A DNA stretch of 64,000 nucleotides from Bacillus sonorensis NBRC 101234 = KCTC 13918 (GCF_001592005.1 NZ_BCVZ01000007.1:62001-126000); one strand, 5' to 3'; shown: positions 1 to 9,081, counted from the first letter of the stretch. Notes: generated by a model from the letters alone, not told the origin. Numbers and translations are program-made.

Positions 1-1
1 G

Positions 2-1207
2 CGCTTGCGGACATATACGGAAGTGGCGAACGACGCGATTACAATTCCAGACTTTTTCGAAAATCGATTCAATGATACGACAAGGGTCTTGCGTCTGGCA
101 TCGGCCATCGTCATTATGGTGTTCTTTACGCTGTACACGTCAGCGGGTATGGTATCGGGAGGACGGCTGTTTGAAACGGCGTTCGGTCTTGATTATAAGA
201 TCGGTTTGTTCGTCACCGCCCTCGTTGTGATTGCTTACACGCTGTTCGGAGGATTTTTGGCAGTCAGCCTGACAGACTTTGTGCAGGGCCTGATTATGTT
301 TATCGCATTAGTGCTCGTGCCGATCGTTGCCTTTACTCATTTAGGCGGAGTTGCGCCGACATTCAATATCGTAGAAGAAATCAATCCGAGCTTAATGGAT
401 TTCTTCAAAGGAACGACCGTCATTAGCATTATTTCATTCCTGGCCTGGGGATTGGGGTATTTCGGGCAGCCCCATATCATCGTCCGCTTTATGGCGATTT
501 CTTCAGTGAAAGAGCTGAAGCCGGCCCGCCGCATCGGGATGGGATGGATGATCATCTCTGTCATCGGCGCGTTGCTGACCGGACTGATCGGGGTGGCATA
601 TGTCCATCAAACAGGTATCAGCCTGAAAGATCCGGAAACGATTTTCATCGTCTTTTCTAAAGTATTGTTCCATCCTTTGATCACCGGATTTTTGCTGTCC
701 GCATTGCTTGCGGCCATCATGAGTACGGTATCGTCCCAGCTTCTGGTCACATCAAGCGCCATGACCGAAGACTTTTACAGAACATTCTTCCGCCGTGAGG
801 CATCGGATAAAGAGCTTGTCCTTGTCGGACGGCTGAGCGTTCTTTTGGTCGCTGTCATCGCCCTTCTGCTGTCTTTAAGCCCGAATGACACGATTCTGAA
901 GCTCGTCGGCTATGCGTGGGCCGGATTCGGTTCGGCATTTGGACCTGCGATTCTTCTCAGCCTGTACTGGAAGCGGATGAATCAGTGGGGCGCTCTTGCA
1001 GGCATGATATCAGGCGCTGTCACAGTGCTGATCTGGATTATAGCCGGACTTGAAAAAACAACCGGCATATATGAAATGATCCCAGGCTTCTTCGTAAGTC
1101 TGGCTGCAGTCATCGCCGGCAGTCTGCTGACAAATAAGCCCACGGAAGAAGCGGCTGATATGTTTGAAGAAATGGAGCAGACGCACCAGGAAGAACATGC
1201 CCAATAA
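2..1207 (+). CDS. opuE: Sodium/proline (osmoprotectant) symporter OpuE, 5'-truncated by the window
   Basis: Sodium:solute symporter family protein taking up proline with Na+ across the cytoplasmic membrane, used for osmoprotection in Bacillus. The frame is open from base 2, so the start lies outside the window; about 400 codons of a roughly 490-residue family member are present. Visible are repeated hydrophobic membrane segments, the conserved stretch around VTSSAMTEDFYR, and an acidic hydrophilic C-tail (EEAADMFEEMEQTHQEEHAQ). The neighbour sapB matches B. subtilis, where opuE and sapB are adjacent. An in-frame TTG near the left edge is internal, not the real start. PutP is the close paralogue; the opuE call rests mainly on synteny. 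Confidence 0.88.
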   Translation, partial: RLRTYTEVANDAITIPDFFENRFNDTTRVLRLASAIVIMVFFTLYTSAGMVSGGRLFETAFGLDYKIGLFVTALVVIAYTLFGGFLAVSLTDFVQGLIMFIALVLVPIVAFTHLGGVAPTFNIVEEINPSLMDFFKGTTVISIISFLAWGLGYFGQPHIIVRFMAISSVKELKPARRIGMGWMIISVIGALLTGLIGVAYVHQTGISLKDPETIFIVFSKVLFHPLITGFLLSALLAAIMSTVSSQLLVTSSAMTEDFYRTFFRREASDKELVLVGRLSVLLVAVIALLLSLSPNDTILKLVGYAWAGFGSAFGPAILLSLYWKRMNQWGALAGMISGAVTVLIWIIAGLEKTTGIYEMIPGFFVSLAAVIAGSLLTNKPTEEAADMFEEMEQTHQEEHAQ

Positions 1208-1212
1208 TGAAG

Positions 1213-1249
1213 AAAAGCCGTCAAGAATACGTTTCTTGGCGGCTTTTTA
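1213..1249. terminator. Intrinsic terminator between opuE and the DUF3951-like gene
   Basis: Arms AAAAGCCGTCAAGAA and TTCTTGGCGGCTTTT fold with one G-U pair over a short loop, followed by T residues on both strands. It can therefore end opuE on the plus strand and the small convergent gene on the minus strand. Confidence 0.85.
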
Positions 1250-1453
1250 TTGTCCTTCTCCTGTATCATCATCTTCCCGGCCATCCTGCTCTTTTTTTTC
1301 TTCATGGAATTCTTTTGATGTTTGTCCGGCAATATAATCAAAAGGAGTATAGTGGTTTTGAACGGTTTTCTTGCGGATAAACATGTGATATGCGGCGATG
1401 AGAATGACGAAAACGACGGCCAATGGAAACAGCAGCGACAACAATAGCAGCAA
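1247..1453 (-). CDS. Small membrane protein, DUF3951-like
   Basis: A 68-residue protein with one N-terminal membrane helix (LLLLSLLFPLAVVFVILIAA), a short basic segment, the motif YTPFDYIAGQT, and a Glu/Asp-rich tail. The motif with a single helix fits the uncharacterised Bacillus family I recall as DUF3951. The start is a TTG preceded by AAAGGGGG nine bases upstream, so this is more than a chance frame. It converges with opuE on a shared terminator. Function unknown; the family assignment is from memory of the motif. Confidence 0.6.
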   Translation of the reverse strand: MLLLLSLLFPLAVVFVILIAAYHMFIRKKTVQNHYTPFDYIAGQTSKEFHEEKKEQDGREDDDTGEGQ

Positions 1454-1552
1454 AGTCTGTATCCCCCTTTAAAAACCAGTTGTCCGTTTATCTTCTCTGT
1501 GAGAAAATCATATCAATCATCATAATAAAAAGGAAGAAAGGAGTTCATGCGC

Positions 1553-2245
1553 ATGGATTGGCATATCGATATCGACACGCTGATGAAGCTTGGCATCGCG
1601 ACATTGGTCGGGATGGTCATCGGTCTCGAGAGGGAATTGAAAAATAAGCCGCTCGGTTTGAAAACCTGCATCGTCATCGCCATCAGTTCATGCGTTTTGA
1701 CGATGATCAGCATTGACGCGGCATATCATTTTCCAAGATCGAACAGGATCATGATGGACCCGCTCCGGCTGCCCGCGCAAATCATTTCCGGCATCGGCTT
1801 TATCGGAGCCGGCGTGATTTTAAGAAAGAGCAATGATGTCATTTCCGGGCTTACCACATCGGCCATGATCTGGGGAGCGGCCGGCCTCGGCGTCGCGATC
1901 GGTGCGGGTTTTTATAAGGAAACTTTTATCAGCCTCGCCTTTATTTTAGTCAGCGTCGAATTTCTGCCGTGGGTCGTCGGCAAAATCGGCCCGAACCGTC
2001 TGCAGGAAAAAGAAATCCGCGTCCGCATATCATTGTCTGATAAGGATAAATTGACGGACATTTTGAAAGAAATGAAATCAAAAAACATCCGGATCCACTC
2101 CGTCCGGATCGACGATATGCCAGAAAAAGAGTTTCCGGTCATGGAAACGAAAGTCAGGGTTCACAGGAAGAGATATGTAACTGATGTCTATTATGATATT
2201 AAAGCGATCGACGGAGTCGTCGGGGTGAAATGCGACACGATGTAA
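1553..2245 (+). CDS. sapB: MgtC/SapB family membrane protein
   Basis: MgtC-family inner membrane protein. The N-terminal ~140 residues hold several hydrophobic helices with the family hallmarks GLERELKNKP and GIGFIGAGVILR. A soluble C-terminal domain (about residues 145-230) follows, with alternating charged and hydrophobic residues as expected for the ACT-like domain of this family. Two ATGs are possible: 1547 lies only three bases after GGAG, while 1553 (MDWHIDIDT) has better spacing, so I use the latter. In B. subtilis a sapB mutation restores alkaline phosphatase in spoIIA mutants. The family is tied to magnesium limitation, but the biochemical role is unsettled. Confidence 0.9.
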   Translation: MDWHIDIDTLMKLGIATLVGMVIGLERELKNKPLGLKTCIVIAISSCVLTMISIDAAYHFPRSNRIMMDPLRLPAQIISGIGFIGAGVILRKSNDVISGLTTSAMIWGAAGLGVAIGAGFYKETFISLAFILVSVEFLPWVVGKIGPNRLQEKEIRVRISLSDKDKLTDILKEMKSKNIRIHSVRIDDMPEKEFPVMETKVRVHRKRYVTDVYYDIKAIDGVVGVKCDTM

Positions 2246-2252
2246 GCGCATG

Positions 2253-2296
2253 AAAAAAGAAGCAGCCGAAAAGGCCGCTTCTTTTTTATCAATCAT
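2253..2296. repeat. Left copy of 44-bp direct repeat, containing the sapB terminator
   Basis: This segment holds a hairpin with arms AAAAAGAAGC-GCC and GGC-GCTTCTTTTT around a GAAAA loop, then TTATCAATCAT. It differs at only two of 44 positions from the copy at 10182-10225, which ends camS. It serves as the sapB terminator and probably also as terminator for the yhf operon on the opposite strand. The shared trailing bases resemble the last codons of camS, so this copy looks like a duplicated camS end. Confidence 0.85.
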
Positions 2297-2437
2297 GTAT
2301 ACCAACCTTGCCAGTGCTTCAGACTTCTTCTCTCCTGAAACAACGAGAGAGATTCCCCTGCTCCTTGTTGCTTCATGAAGCTTGCCGTGTTGATAACAAT
2401 CCCGGCTTATTGCCGGCTCTCTAAGATCGAATATCAT

Positions 2438-3589
2438 TTATTTGATTACATTTCCTTTTGAATCATATATACCGATCAGTTCAGGAGCTGTAGACATATT
2501 TTTCAAGATGGCAATATGAGCATTTGTTACAAAGACTTGTGTTCGAAAAGCATAAATGACTGTATCTCCAACTTGTACTTCATTTGTATCTAATAAACCG
2601 TAATAATCAATGTTGGCAGGTGCAATATCAATAGCGGAAACCTTCTTTAAGTTACGCCTGTTTGTTCCAACCAACGCTTCTTTCATGTGGGAACGCGGGT
2701 AGAAACCGCCGCCGAACACATATGCTTGATGGTCGTAAAGATGGGATACTTCAGATACGTATACCATAGCCGGAGTTTCATCCAGCTTTTTCACTGCATG
2801 TATTGGCGTAGTTCCAATTAATGCATGCCCGGGTTCGCCTTGAGTCGCCCCATTTTCCTTTAATAATGCCAATGTTGCAGAAGATGTGGCGCTTGGCATA
2901 TTCATCTCTAGTTTGTCGAATCCCCTGTCCTCCAAAAAGGCTTTTGCGGTTTGCATTGATATGACATTCGGAGTTATTGCCGGAACACCGTCTTGAATTA
3001 TGATACAGGGGAAACTTGTTAATCCGGCTATTTCAATTCCCTCTAATTTTTCAAGCGATTCGATATCCTTTACCAGCTGTTCAAATGTGAAGCCTCCTTC
3101 TTGGCCGTTGTATATAAAATCGCCTTTGTTTGCTATTCGCAAAAACACTTTTTGTGTTTTTCCCATTTGTTTTGCAGCCCTGCTGATATGTTGAGCATTC
3201 CGCAGGCTGAAAACCGTTACATAATCAGGATGAAGATGTAATACAGTTGATATCATATGAATAGGTATTTGCACAAGATGGCCTACATGTCCAATCTGAA
3301 TTCCATGTTGACTGAGAGAGATTGCCTCCCATGGATCTACTGCAACAGCTTTGGCGATCCCGCATTCGGCGATTGCTTTTGCGACCAGCGGGTTACGGCC
3401 AAATTGCTTTGTCATAAAAAACAGTTCAATATCCTGTTTTTTGGCTTTTTCTGATAACATTTTTGTGTTTTCTTTTACAGCATCCAAGTCTAATACATAC
3501 GTATTGGGTGCAATCATTCCTTGCTGATGGAGATCTAAGGCGGCATCTATTAATTTTTGATTATATTTGCATGTGGACTCCAAAAACAT
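2438..3589 (-). CDS. yhfX: YhfX-like PLP-dependent racemase/decarboxylase-fold enzyme
   Basis: A 383-residue protein of the alanine racemase N-terminal barrel superfamily, matching E. coli YhfX in length and recognisable text. Lys61 in FFMTKQFGRNP sits where fold III enzymes carry the PLP-binding lysine. Further signatures are DLDAVKENT (residues 34-42), the C-terminal barrel around YVFGGGFYPR and a final VFVTNAHIAIL. The start overlaps the yhfW stop, with AGGAG eight bases upstream. It is the last gene of the island operon. The substrate is unknown. Only degenerate sequence and the repeat-borne terminator lie downstream. Confidence 0.85.
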   Translation of the reverse strand: MFLESTCKYNQKLIDAALDLHQQGMIAPNTYVLDLDAVKENTKMLSEKAKKQDIELFFMTKQFGRNPLVAKAIAECGIAKAVAVDPWEAISLSQHGIQIGHVGHLVQIPIHMISTVLHLHPDYVTVFSLRNAQHISRAAKQMGKTQKVFLRIANKGDFIYNGQEGGFTFEQLVKDIESLEKLEGIEIAGLTSFPCIIIQDGVPAITPNVISMQTAKAFLEDRGFDKLEMNMPSATSSATLALLKENGATQGEPGHALIGTTPIHAVKKLDETPAMVYVSEVSHLYDHQAYVFGGGFYPRSHMKEALVGTNRRNLKKVSAIDIAPANIDYYGLLDTNEVQVGDTVIYAFRTQVFVTNAHIAILKNMSTAPELIGIYDSKGNVIK

Positions 3590-4815
3590 TAGTTTGTCTC
3601 CTCTTTTCCTTTTTTCATGATTTGAAGAAATGAACTGCCGTTTTCAGTATGCTCAAGCCCTAGATATTCAGCAGATGTTGCCGCGATATCTGCCAGCGTT
3701 TTTCGTTCCCCGATGTTAACGGGCGATAGCTTTTTGTGGTAAGCCAGCAAATATGTTTTTTCCCGTGTATGCTGACTATGGCCTATCGTCGGATCATTCC
3801 CGTGATCTGCGCTGATCATCAGGAGATCCTGTTCAGTCATCTTCTCAAGGATTTCTATCAAATGGCGATCAACCACTTCAATCCGATCCGCATAACGCTC
3901 AGGATTTTGTGCATGACCGGCTAAATCGGTCTCTTGCACTGTTGCAGCAATGACACCATGTTTGACATTGTCCATTTCATGTAAAATATTTTTCATTACT
4001 TGTTCCGTATCTACTCCCGGAAATTGATTTGCACCTTCGCAATAAATGACATCCTGCATTTTTCCGATAAGCGAAACGTCCATTCCTCTGTTTTTAGCCA
4101 AAGTCGGCAGCTGACTTTCAGGAGAAATGCCAAAACCCAAGTGCCGTACTTGATATCCTTGTTTGTATACATTTGATTTTGGGGAATTCACCCCGACTAA
4201 GCCGTCTTCTCTCCTTTCGACTGAATTCTGCAAACGTTCGGGTGATACATTTTCTCCTCCAAGCACAATCACTCTATTTACTTTTACATGATGACGAACG
4301 CATTCTCCTATTTTTAATACGTCTTCAAATGGGATCTCATCCAGCGGCGCAGTTACATTGTAAATTTGGCCGTAATCGGTTTCTATATTATCCGCTATGA
4401 TCACCAAATCGTTTACAAGTAGATATGGCAGCTCCGGATTTGGCATGGTGACGTGATAGCCTTGTTTTTCTAAAGCTGATGCAACATGATCTATATGTTC
4501 AACAAAAGGAGCCAGATACGCCTTTTTAGGTTTTGTTCCCATCAGTTCATTATGGCCTTCAAAGCTGTCCGCTCCTTCATGCATAAGATTCAAAACACCG
4601 TAGCTTGCAATATGGCCAATATCTTTCAATTTAGGATGGTGTAAAATTTTATTTATACCCATCTTTTCAAGATTCGGAATGTCCAAAGTAGGCACTGAAT
4701 CAAGTATGTGATAAAACGTATTTGCTCCTGTATCCAAAGGGCGGTAGTCACTTGCATCATCCATACATCCGACACCCAGGCTGTCCAAAATGATAATAAT
4801 GACTCTTTTATTCAT
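3589..4815 (-). CDS. yhfW: YhfW, phosphopentomutase-like alkaline phosphatase superfamily enzyme
   Basis: A 408-residue protein related to phosphopentomutase DeoB. The N-terminus IIILDSLGVGCMDDA carries the first metal-binding aspartate, DTGANTF the region of the phosphorylated threonine, and SADHGNDPTIGHSQHTREK the distal Asp/His metal ligands. The insertion core (about residues 100-300) is less conserved. The family's known chemistry suggests phosphoryl transfer or isomerisation of a sugar phosphate-like compound; the actual substrate is not known. It overlaps yhfS by four bases (ATGA-type) and yhfX by one, indicating translational coupling. RBS GGGAGG lies seven bases from the ATG. Confidence 0.85.
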   Translation of the reverse strand: MNKRVIIIILDSLGVGCMDDASDYRPLDTGANTFYHILDSVPTLDIPNLEKMGINKILHHPKLKDIGHIASYGVLNLMHEGADSFEGHNELMGTKPKKAYLAPFVEHIDHVASALEKQGYHVTMPNPELPYLLVNDLVIIADNIETDYGQIYNVTAPLDEIPFEDVLKIGECVRHHVKVNRVIVLGGENVSPERLQNSVERREDGLVGVNSPKSNVYKQGYQVRHLGFGISPESQLPTLAKNRGMDVSLIGKMQDVIYCEGANQFPGVDTEQVMKNILHEMDNVKHGVIAATVQETDLAGHAQNPERYADRIEVVDRHLIEILEKMTEQDLLMISADHGNDPTIGHSQHTREKTYLLAYHKKLSPVNIGERKTLADIAATSAEYLGLEHTENGSSFLQIMKKGKEETN

Positions 4816-5954
4816 ATTGTGTCCTCCCTCGAATGAGTTGCATGAAGTTGTTCCGTTGCCTGTCGGATAGAGATTTTCAGTATTCTTAAAATCGTCTCAA
4901 CACCGCTTCGTAAGGGATTAATTCGGATCATTTTTTTGGCCAGTGCCGGATCTGCCGATAAGAAAGTGCCAGACACTCTGTAAAACATCGGTGCAAACTC
5001 GTATTTTGATTCAGCACCAACCGGATTCGGCGCGGCTCCTAATTCATTAGCATGATGAAGCACCTCTTCAGCAATCGGTTTTGTAAATTCAACAAGTAAG
5101 ACCTTAGATTGTGCATTTGCCAAATAAGCTCTTTTCACACCTTGGACCGTTCCGCTATTAAGCTCATGGACCAGTTGATCATTTACGCTTGCCTGGATTG
5201 CCAGCATCACAGGAGCATAGATGAGCCCCCTTAACGATTCCAAAGCTTCGTAACCTTGAACTTGACTTCCGCCGGAATAATTCAGCTTTTCTATTTTCTC
5301 CAGCAATTCATTTTTTCCCAACATGATCCCGACACCTTCAGGCCCCAGCAGTTTGAACAATGAAAAGGCGGACAAATCGGCTTCCATTTGCGCTCCGATT
5401 TTGTCGACTTTCATTGCCGCATAGTTGTCATCTGTAATAATAACTAAAGCAGGATTGGCGGAACGGATTATTTTTATCGTTTCAGCCAAATCATAATGGT
5501 CGTCAATTTTTTGCCTTGTGTGTTGTATTAATGCGCCTTTAAGCTTTGGATGCTTGGCAATGGCAGTTTTCATTTCTTCATGATGATGAAAATCCGCATA
5601 TACCGGGAGAATCCCCATCGACTCCAAAGTCGTTTTGCTCGTTGGATAGATAGGTGCATCATGTACGAGAAGCTGATCACCCGGCTTTAAAAAACTCATG
5701 AAACCAAATCTCAATGCGCCTGTTCCCGCTCCGCGCACCAGCAAAGCTTTCTCTACATCAAAAAAGTCGGCCAATGCCTCTTCTACTTTTTTTGTGTAAC
5801 ATGGTTTATTGATTCCTTTTACAACTCCTAAATCGCCACATGAAAGTATTTCATCTCCGCGAAAATGCCTTGTCACGACATCGACCAGCTTAAACTGTTT
5901 TTGCTTAGCTTCTTCTATTGAAATGCTTTTTAGAGGATACGTTTGCATCTTCAT
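4812..5954 (-). CDS. yhfS: YhfS, PLP-dependent aminotransferase-like enzyme
   Basis: Fold-type I PLP enzyme of 380 residues (E. coli YhfS is about 360). Visible are the cofactor-binding loop VRGAGTGALR (near 73-82), the TDDNYAAMKV segment (174-183) with the aspartate that contacts the pyridine nitrogen, and Lys201 in SLFKLLGPEGVG as the Schiff-base lysine. Two starts are possible; the second Met (base 5948) is better spaced from AGGGTG. It overlaps php by four bases. Most relatives with this layout handle Cys, Met or seleno-amino compounds or transaminate, but no substrate can be read from the sequence. Confidence 0.85.
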   Translation of the reverse strand: MKMQTYPLKSISIEEAKQKQFKLVDVVTRHFRGDEILSCGDLGVVKGINKPCYTKKVEEALADFFDVEKALLVRGAGTGALRFGFMSFLKPGDQLLVHDAPIYPTSKTTLESMGILPVYADFHHHEEMKTAIAKHPKLKGALIQHTRQKIDDHYDLAETIKIIRSANPALVIITDDNYAAMKVDKIGAQMEADLSAFSLFKLLGPEGVGIMLGKNELLEKIEKLNYSGGSQVQGYEALESLRGLIYAPVMLAIQASVNDQLVHELNSGTVQGVKRAYLANAQSKVLLVEFTKPIAEEVLHHANELGAAPNPVGAESKYEFAPMFYRVSGTFLSADPALAKKMIRINPLRSGVETILRILKISIRQATEQLHATHSREDTI

Positions 5955-6835
5955 TCACCCTGCCCTTCCATAAAAGCATGCGGGTTTTTCATCAACATTT
6001 TCTCTATTGATTCGCTTGTAATTCCATAGGTTTGCAAAAGAGGGATAAACGAATCGAGCAAATAGGAGTAGCCCGGTCCCCCTTTATAGGCCAGCTGCGA
6101 TTTTCTAGTGATATCCATTGAGAGAAATACTTTGTGCATATATCCTTTATCCTGTATTTTTTTTAATATGTCTGCCCGGACACGATCAGGCATATAATTT
6201 TCTTTGCCTATGGTATCAAATTCCACGTATACGCCTTCCCTGAGCATCTTTAATATATAATCGGCATCTCCCGTTAAATCAACATGGCCTATTACCACTC
6301 TATTTAAATCGACACCATTCTTTTTAAAAAATTCTACTTGTTCATGTCCCAATGTTCCAATGGAAGTATGTGTAGAGATTGGCTTTTTGGTTTGCTTATG
6401 GGCCATGACAACAGCTTCAAACACTTTTTGTTCGGCTTCGGTCCATTTGTTATAGCTTGTACCAATTTCGCCGATAATCCCGGCTTTCACATTTGTTCCC
6501 CTTATCCCTTCGACAATTTCCTTCACCATTTTTTCAGCCAATTTTTCTTTCGTTTCACGGAATACCTTGATCGGATAAAAAGAGTCTTGATAGAAACCAG
6601 TCGAAAAAACAATATTGATCCCAGTTTCTTTTGACACGTTTTCAACGTATGAAATATTCCTTCCCATTCCAATATTCGTTACATCGACAACATTGCGTAC
6701 GCCTTTTTCATATAAACCTTTAAATTCTTTTATGGTTTCAGAAATGACATCCAACTTACAATCCTCATTGTTTTTCACCTCGGAAAGGTCAATGGTTATA
6801 TGTTCATGCATATAGGTAATTCCGTTTTTCAGCAT
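5951..6835 (-). CDS. php: Php, phosphotriesterase homology protein
   Basis: A 294-residue amidohydrolase-superfamily TIM barrel, like E. coli Php (yhfV). Metal ligands are all visible: His10 and His12 in MHEH, Glu123 in GIIGEIG (replacing the carboxylated lysine of true phosphotriesterases, as known for Php), His156 in STHTS, His184 in IGHVD, and Asp241 in LSMDI. It should be a cytoplasmic metal-dependent hydrolase; the physiological substrate is unknown, and activity on phosphotriesters should not be assumed. RBS AAAAGGGG is nine bases upstream. It sits between the permease-like yhfT and yhfS in one operon. Confidence 0.9.
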   Translation of the reverse strand: MLKNGITYMHEHITIDLSEVKNNEDCKLDVISETIKEFKGLYEKGVRNVVDVTNIGMGRNISYVENVSKETGINIVFSTGFYQDSFYPIKVFRETKEKLAEKMVKEIVEGIRGTNVKAGIIGEIGTSYNKWTEAEQKVFEAVVMAHKQTKKPISTHTSIGTLGHEQVEFFKKNGVDLNRVVIGHVDLTGDADYILKMLREGVYVEFDTIGKENYMPDRVRADILKKIQDKGYMHKVFLSMDITRKSQLAYKGGPGYSYLLDSFIPLLQTYGITSESIEKMLMKNPHAFMEGQGE

Positions 6836-6861
6836 TCAGATACGTTCCCCTTTTTAATGGT

Positions 6862-8163
6862 TTAGCCAACCTGCCATAAACCGGCTGCGTAGAGAAGATT
6901 AGCTATAATCCCCAGCAAAATCACCGCAATAGGTCCAACAGCCAATTCAACGAGTGGTTTTGATGCCATTCGGTTGATTAAATAGCAGCCAATCACCCAA
7001 AAGAATCCAAGTCCAGGAGCAATTTTTTCTCCCGCCATGGCACTGCCGATTAAAATAGCCATTCCGAGAACATCTGATAGTGAAGTTCGAATATGCTCCC
7101 CCATTTCCCGTACGCCAGGCAATTTATCCATGCTTTTTGATACTGCCGATAACGAGATGACCTCCAAATACATGATGAGGGCGCCTAATATAAAAGCTAA
7201 AATCGGCACATCCCTGAAAACCAGGCCGACTGCAAATACCAGTGTCGTACCGGCTAAACCATAAACTCCAGTTACAATGGCAGTTGAAAAAACTAAAGGG
7301 ATGAATCCGATTCCGCGTGCAAACGTAGCAATGGCTGCCTCCGTATAAAGTTCCTTATTTATCAAGGCTTGGGGCATTGCATCAACTGCTAAAATCAGCA
7401 TGGAGGATGTTAAAGAAACAAGACCGCCCATTAAGGCTAATAAGAAGCGGTTTTTTTTGATTCGATTTACACGTTCATTAAAAATATTGACTAAATCGGC
7501 ATTTGTAGATTCGCCTCCTCCCCTGATTCTCGCTGCATAGTAAATCATCATGACCATTCCTATTAATAAAGCCATCCCTTCAGGGCTTAGAGAAATGTTA
7601 TATCCAGCCACTTGAAACGAACCAAATTTTTTGAATAAGAGCAGAGAAGCTAATGTGACAATTGCAGTCACGGCGGCTTTCTTCACCCCGTGCTGATATC
7701 CGACCGCTACAGCTGGAAACACTGTAAAAGCAATAATAATCGGATTGCCGATCAGACTTAGCGAATCTATAAAATTGACAGGAAGCATGCCAAAGAAATC
7801 GACTACAAATTGAAGCCCCAAAACGATTCCAATACTATATACAGCGCCAATTATTCCTGCTGCGATCATTCCTATTTTGTTATCCGGGGTCCAAATACCA
7901 ATAATGTCACACGCTAATAAAATACTATGGCCAATAATGATCGTAGCTCCTATGGACAACGGAATGCCAAAGCCGATAATCAAGCCAAAACTTAGCGCAA
8001 AGCTCGTTGCCGCAAGCTCTCCTCTTTTCATTCGCCCCTCAAGATATTCAGGCATAATGGGCCGCAAGCCATCATTAAACACAGCCACCCCGCGATTAAC
8101 CAGAATGGAACCTAATGCACCGACGGCCACTATGACAATACATTGGATTAAAGTAAGATCCAT
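6862..8163 (-). CDS. yhfT: YhfT, polytopic membrane protein (probable permease)
   Basis: A 433-residue integral membrane protein with about ten or more hydrophobic helices and glycine-rich turns (LIIGFGIPLSIGATIIIG), matching E. coli YhfT (434 residues). The open frame extends 36 codons further upstream. The start chosen (MDLTLIQCIVIVAVG) has AGAGGTG nine bases ahead and begins directly with a membrane helix, while the upstream extension is not hydrophobic or conserved-looking. As the only membrane protein of the island it is the likely transporter of the pathway substrate; this is inference, since the family has no proven function. Confidence 0.85.
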   Translation of the reverse strand: MDLTLIQCIVIVAVGALGSILVNRGVAVFNDGLRPIMPEYLEGRMKRGELAATSFALSFGLIIGFGIPLSIGATIIIGHSILLACDIIGIWTPDNKIGMIAAGIIGAVYSIGIVLGLQFVVDFFGMLPVNFIDSLSLIGNPIIIAFTVFPAVAVGYQHGVKKAAVTAIVTLASLLLFKKFGSFQVAGYNISLSPEGMALLIGMVMMIYYAARIRGGGESTNADLVNIFNERVNRIKKNRFLLALMGGLVSLTSSMLILAVDAMPQALINKELYTEAAIATFARGIGFIPLVFSTAIVTGVYGLAGTTLVFAVGLVFRDVPILAFILGALIMYLEVISLSAVSKSMDKLPGVREMGEHIRTSLSDVLGMAILIGSAMAGEKIAPGLGFFWVIGCYLINRMASKPLVELAVGPIAVILLGIIANLLYAAGLWQVG

Positions 8164-8331
8164 TTCCAATTCACCTCTATGGATTTTTCTCAAACTCTGT
8201 ATAGAGAACATGTTAAAGGTCTGAAAATGAACGCGCCCTCCATTGTTATTTGGATTCTCTATTTTGAACACGCGAAATTAAAGCGCTTTCTTTTTTTAGA
8301 AAGACTGGCCTTTCCGTTTTGCTACGTTCCT

Positions 8332-8691
8332 TCAAATTAATAAGGAAGGAATTAATATATCCAATATCTTTTTAGAAGAAGAAGCCGTAAAACCAAACGC
8401 AATCTTTCCACTATCGACTTCCTGCTCTATCTCTTTCTTGGTTTTTATCGTGCTTGGGGAAGCCAGGGTAGAACATTTGTCTTTTCCTAATAAGGCAATT
8501 GCCATTGCAAGCGCGCCGCCTGATCCTGTTTCACAGGCTCCAATATAATAGTCGGCCTTATTGTTTTTTATCGCCATTACCGCGTCCAAATCGCTTTTGA
8601 CTGTAACGTCTACGTTAATTCCCCCAAGCTCTTTCACTTGCTTTTCGATTGCCTGCTTATTCAGCTGTCCACCTATTACAATTCTCACCAT
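8332..8691 (-). CDS. yhfU: YhfU, DUF2620 protein
   Basis: A 119-residue soluble protein of the DUF2620 family (E. coli YhfU is of similar size). It begins VRIVIGGQLNKQ, carries a conserved Gly/Cys-rich middle YYIGACETGSGGALAMAIALLG, and ends in a hydrophobic segment. Start is the ATG before GTG, eight bases after GGAGG; two upstream codons also open the frame but lie closer to the RBS. It always travels with YhfT in the clusters I know, suggesting an accessory to transport. About 170 bases separate it from yhfT, containing a small AT-rich hairpin (TTTCT/AGAAA) but no clear terminator. Confidence 0.82.
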   Translation of the reverse strand: MVRIVIGGQLNKQAIEKQVKELGGINVDVTVKSDLDAVMAIKNNKADYYIGACETGSGGALAMAIALLGKDKCSTLASPSTIKTKKEIEQEVDSGKIAFGFTASSSKKILDILIPSLLI

Positions 8692-8703
8692 TATCAAATC
8701 CTC

Positions 8704-9069
8704 CTATTGATTACATTCTATGACTCTATGAAGATGAAGATAAAAATAGGCGCGTTCCCCTTCTGGAAGCTCTTGAACTGCCTGTGAATCGATATAGTCA
8801 ATCACCTCTTCTATCATGTTTTGATATGGAGTCTCGTATACTTCATTGATGATGTCATTTGGTGGTCCATCTTCGCATTCCCCCCTTTCCAATCTGGCCA
8901 AAGCCATTGACATATGCGTCCAAAACATATCCGAGTCTTCGATCACCTGTTTTTTCAATTTACCTGCTAAAAAGTCAAAAGTATTCAAAGTTGCCGAGAC
9001 TACATTTTTTGTTACAGCATGGCCTGCGGTTAAAATTTCCAGCTTTTCTTCGACTTGTCTGCGATTCAT
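8704..9069 (-). CDS. yhfY: YhfY, stand-alone PRD domain protein
   Basis: A 121-residue protein consisting of one PTS regulation domain: helical throughout, with the conserved His of MFWTHMSMALARLERGE and the later HLHRVIE. PRDs are usually phosphorylated on histidines by PTS components and are normally joined to DNA- or RNA-binding domains; here there is none. Start at MNRRQVEEK is chosen because GGAGG lies six bases upstream; the longer frame reads into the operator and terminator. No PTS permease gene is in the window. Length equals E. coli YhfY. Confidence 0.85.
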   Translation of the reverse strand: MNRRQVEEKLEILTAGHAVTKNVVSATLNTFDFLAGKLKKQVIEDSDMFWTHMSMALARLERGECEDGPPNDIINEVYETPYQNMIEEVIDYIDSQAVQELPEGERAYFYLHLHRVIECNQ

Positions 9070-9081
9070 ACAATACCTCCA

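Noticed and set aside
2078..2437. 119-codon minus-strand frame running through the terminator and antisense to sapB
   Set aside because: No RBS, crosses a strong terminator and the sapB coding sequence; only its first 50 codons might be a gene remnant.
8164..8271. 36-codon N-terminal extension of yhfT
   Set aside because: The RBS AGAGGTG and the first membrane helix place the start at the internal ATG; the family length agrees.
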